Shown: positions 61,640 to 64,000 of the stretch, in pieces
Position numbering within the stretch: position 1 is the stretch's first letter
Layout: each line of letters starts with the position of its first letter
Assembly: GCA_013397115.1 (NCBI GenBank)
Contig: VWZW01005507.1
Coordinates: 1,271,660 to 1,335,659, forward strand
Direction: 5' to 3'
Length of the DNA stretch: 64,000 nt
Source of the DNA: Edolisoma coerulescens
Lineage: Eukaryota; Chordata; Aves; Passeriformes; Campephagidae
The notes under the pieces: generated by a model
What the model saw: only the letters and a program-made list of their open reading frames with translations
Databases searched by the model: none
Told to the model about the DNA's origin: nothing
Position numbers and translations under genes: made by a program

Positions 61640-61708
61640 CCTCATGTTCTAAAACCAACCTCTCATCTCTAGCAGTCCCGACCGTCCAGACCGACAGCAG
61701 GTCCTACA

Positions 61709-63639
61709 GAAGTTTCCACACTAATAGACAGTAAGAGTCCCAGATGGGGGTGGAATTGTGGTTCTGTAGTTCACAGCTGCCGATTGGAGTTTTTAACATG
61801 CATTCCTTCTCTTTTGCTTGTTGATTACTTAGTAGAGACAAGCTCCCACTATACAATTAACTCCAAGCTGCACAGCACCAGATAAAAGAAGGTTCCTCTA
61901 TTTCACTTGACCCAAAACCAGCCAGAAGTACCTGGCACCTCGTGGGCCTGTGCAGGACCATTTGCTTCATTCCAAAGGTGCTATGCTGTGGCTCCTTGCC
62001 TACCCTCATTAGGAATAATTAGCTCAAGCACTGGTGCAGCTGTGCAGCTTCTTGTGTCAGAGCTTCACTACATCCCTTCATTACCTCGGCTTTTGCACTG
62101 ATGCTCCGCAGTGCCCCCGCAATGTGGGCTCTTCCATGCACAGCTGGGCATTTGCTCACCGAAGCCGTTTTGCATTTCTTGGTGTTCCTGGGAGGAGAGC
62201 ACGTAACTCTCTGGCTTTTTGGTCACAGCTTCCCTGTCCTCTGCCTGAGGCTGGAGAAGCTGGAAGGGGCCAATTCCACATCAGAACCATCTGGCAAATC
62301 CCGATAAACCATCAAACTGGTTACCTTTATTGTTCCTCCAAGACGGATCACATGTGTTCTTGGAAGTCACTGTGTTTGTATTTCATTGGAGATGAGAAGG
62401 ATTAAATAAATAGCGGTGGTGGTTTTCTAGGCCTGGTAAGGAGACCTGCAGAGACTTTTCCTTCATCTGGGATCACGTGGCTCTCTCCATTAGGCATGTA
62501 TAGTAATAACCATAAATCATTTGAAAACAGGGCCTGTCCCTCGGAACTGCTTCCAGTTCCTTTTTGCAGGCTTCAGTCTATCAGTTGTCCTGAAGAGCTC
62601 CAGGTTTTGCTCAGCACTGTGTGAGCATGTTCCACCGGCCCTGGGGGCCCCTGAAAGTGGAAATGCTTTGGTTCCAGTGGCTCTTTTCCCAGAAATACTT
62701 CAGGTATTTCCTCTTCTCTCTGCAGTCCTAGACTCCAGATCCTGTCCTATTTTAACTGCAGTGTTTTAGAGCATCTCTACTCCCCTGGTTTTCTCTTTCC
62801 CACTTGTTGCTCCCCAATGCCTACTGTGTTTGAGTGCACTCTTTTTGTTTAGAGCCTCTCTTCAGTGGCCTTTCTGCCACATTTTTGAAACATTTTTTCC
62901 CAAGCTGATCCAAGACTAAAGGGGCAGACGTGAAGAAGAACAAAGATTATTCCCATCAGAAAAACCATCCCAGATTAAGTTTCCAAGTCCCAAGATGCAT
63001 GTGCTTGGATTTTGTTGTGTGCACAGCTTGGACATGCTATGATTCATCAGAAAAGTTCTGCCAGTGCTGTGCGGCCTCAGGAAGGTACCAGGAACATCAG
63101 GAGGCTTCGCAGTTTGACAGCAGATACCTTTGGAGGGGCATCCAGAGAAGCCAAGAGAAGGAAGTGGGACAGCAGCTTGTTGTGTATTGGGGCTTTAGCT
63201 GGGAGTGAGGGCAGCTGGCAGGAAGTTGTTCTCTAAAATGAGAGCCAGTGATGTCCATCAGCTTCCATGAGGATGGTCAGCCCTCCAGCAGATCCTCAGG
63301 AATGGCACTTCAGAATGGGAAAGGACTCCTGCTCAGAACTCTCCAGCCTCTCAGACTTCCTTTTAAATCTGTTTTTTGCTTTAGAAAGCTTCAGTGGCTA
63401 AAAACTCCAAATCTATTTCAAGAAAGAACACTAATTAAAAATAGGCCTTATTTAGATTTTGGGTTTGATCTGATCCTTACCGGTGTAGGTGTTTCATATT
63501 TCACAGGGCAGGAATGTTGGGACAGGCAACTTTGTTAGGCTACAGAAACGGGAGAGGAAGGTTTGTGCAGGTGAGAAAAAGTGGATTTTAAAATCAGCTA
63601 TCTGGCATCTTTGAACATCACTGGGCGGACCTCTAAGCA
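61709..63639. other. Non-coding sequence, no gene seen
   Basis: About 1.9 kb. Several plus-strand frames are open for 60-123 codons (the longest is 62034-62405), but none has a domain or a clear splice site. No transposon was recognised. Confidence 0.5.
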
Positions 63640-64000
63640 AGGAGGATCCCATCTGAGCTTCACATTAACTGGTCATAATCCTCGTTAATGTAGCCCAGGT
63701 CAGACAGTAGGGGTCACAGCAATGCTAACATGACAAATCAGGGCCTTTTAATCATTTCTCCAATTGCCTTTTCCATATTTCTGGGTTTTAAAACAGAATT
63801 TATGTTTGGATCCCAAGCAAACATGACAGCCTCACTTAATCACTTTTCTAATCATTCCCTTTAAAAATGATTTCTTTCATTTTGTCCTCCAGCCAGGAGA
63901 ATTGAGTTATAAACCAGCTTAATGCTAATTCTTCTTACTTTGACGAGGGCTAATTAAATTCATACCTCTTTGAGTAAGCTGTTAAAAGCCACAGTTAATC
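63640..64000. promoter_or_regulatory. Candidate conserved non-coding element, cut by the window end
   Basis: Unique AT-rich sequence packed with homeodomain-type words (CTCGTTAATG near 63681, CTTAATCACTTTTCTAATCA near 63835, GGCTAATTAAATTC near 63948). It has two nuclear-receptor half sites, AGGTCA at 63697-63702 and GGGTCA at 63711-63716, in direct orientation eight bases apart. It has no coding character and runs off the edge. The regulatory reading is inference. Confidence 0.33.

Larger units (their letters stand above)
61330..61708 (+). mobile_element. LTR 3' portion of an endogenous retrovirus
   Basis: The right part has clear LTR form. It has an AT-rich U3-like region (61360-61500), a CT-rich run (61518-61542), a GC-rich stretch, a perfect 14-bp tandem repeat (61597-61624), AATAAA at 61634-61639, and a terminal CCTACA at 61706-61708, as at the CA end of an LTR. 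It resembles a songbird LTR family I recall. The left end is not resolved: possible TG starts lie near 61060, 61325 and 61370, and none gives a direct repeat with the right flank (GAAGTT). I therefore treat it as partial, either a 3' LTR of a deleted provirus or a damaged solo LTR. Confidence 0.65.

Noticed and set aside
1..64000. tRNA genes, rRNA and CRISPR arrays
   Set aside because: No tRNA A/B box pair with a cloverleaf, no rRNA-like segment, and no regularly spaced repeats were seen on either strand.

Overview
The window looks like vertebrate, most likely avian, nuclear DNA. The main evidence is six 3' fragments of CR1 LINEs, five of which carry the bird-type 3' end (the 'tcatagaat' / 'ggaagggacctt' block, seen on either strand), together with isolated LTRs. 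I see no Alu, B1, L1 or L2 copies. One LTR (1574-2659) and the LTR tail near 61.7 kb resemble families I associate with songbirds. A passerine is therefore my best guess, from memory and not from a search.

I found no protein-coding exon, tRNA, rRNA or CRISPR array that I can defend. The longest open frame is 246 codons. It and the other longer frames (1552-2292, 44555-45253, 56928-57679) lie in GC-rich blocks where stop codons are rare, and they show no recognisable domain. The window is best read as intergenic or deep-intronic sequence, and I could not tie it to a named gene.

Layout: 1-1.57 kb is unique sequence with an imperfect T/G-rich versus A/C-rich inverted repeat. 1.57-2.66 kb is a solo LTR with a perfect 5-bp target duplication. 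2.66-10.1 kb is unique, with a compact hairpin at 7.4 kb. 10.1-10.55 kb is a CR1 (+). 14.15-14.67 kb is a second solo LTR on the minus strand with a 6-bp target duplication. 17.08-17.55 kb is an old, diverged CR1 (-). 17.5-27 kb is unique. Younger CR1 pieces lie at 27.03 (-), 36.73 (-), 39.41 (+) and 53.04 (-) kb. GC-rich blocks lie at 43.4, 44.6-45.3 and 56.7-57.6 kb. 57.68-58.45 kb and 63.64-64.0 kb are AT-rich and dense in homeodomain/POU-like words, as conserved non-coding elements often are. 60.85-61.71 kb holds the 3' end of an endogenous retrovirus-like element: a short open stretch followed by an LTR with AATAAA.

No genes act together here. What history can be read comes from retroelement insertion and from solo-LTR formation by recombination. 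I did not find a convincing new biological system. The best follow-ups are the two precisely bounded solo LTRs, the 7.4 kb hairpin, the GC-rich blocks of unknown origin, and a conservation test of the candidate regulatory segments.
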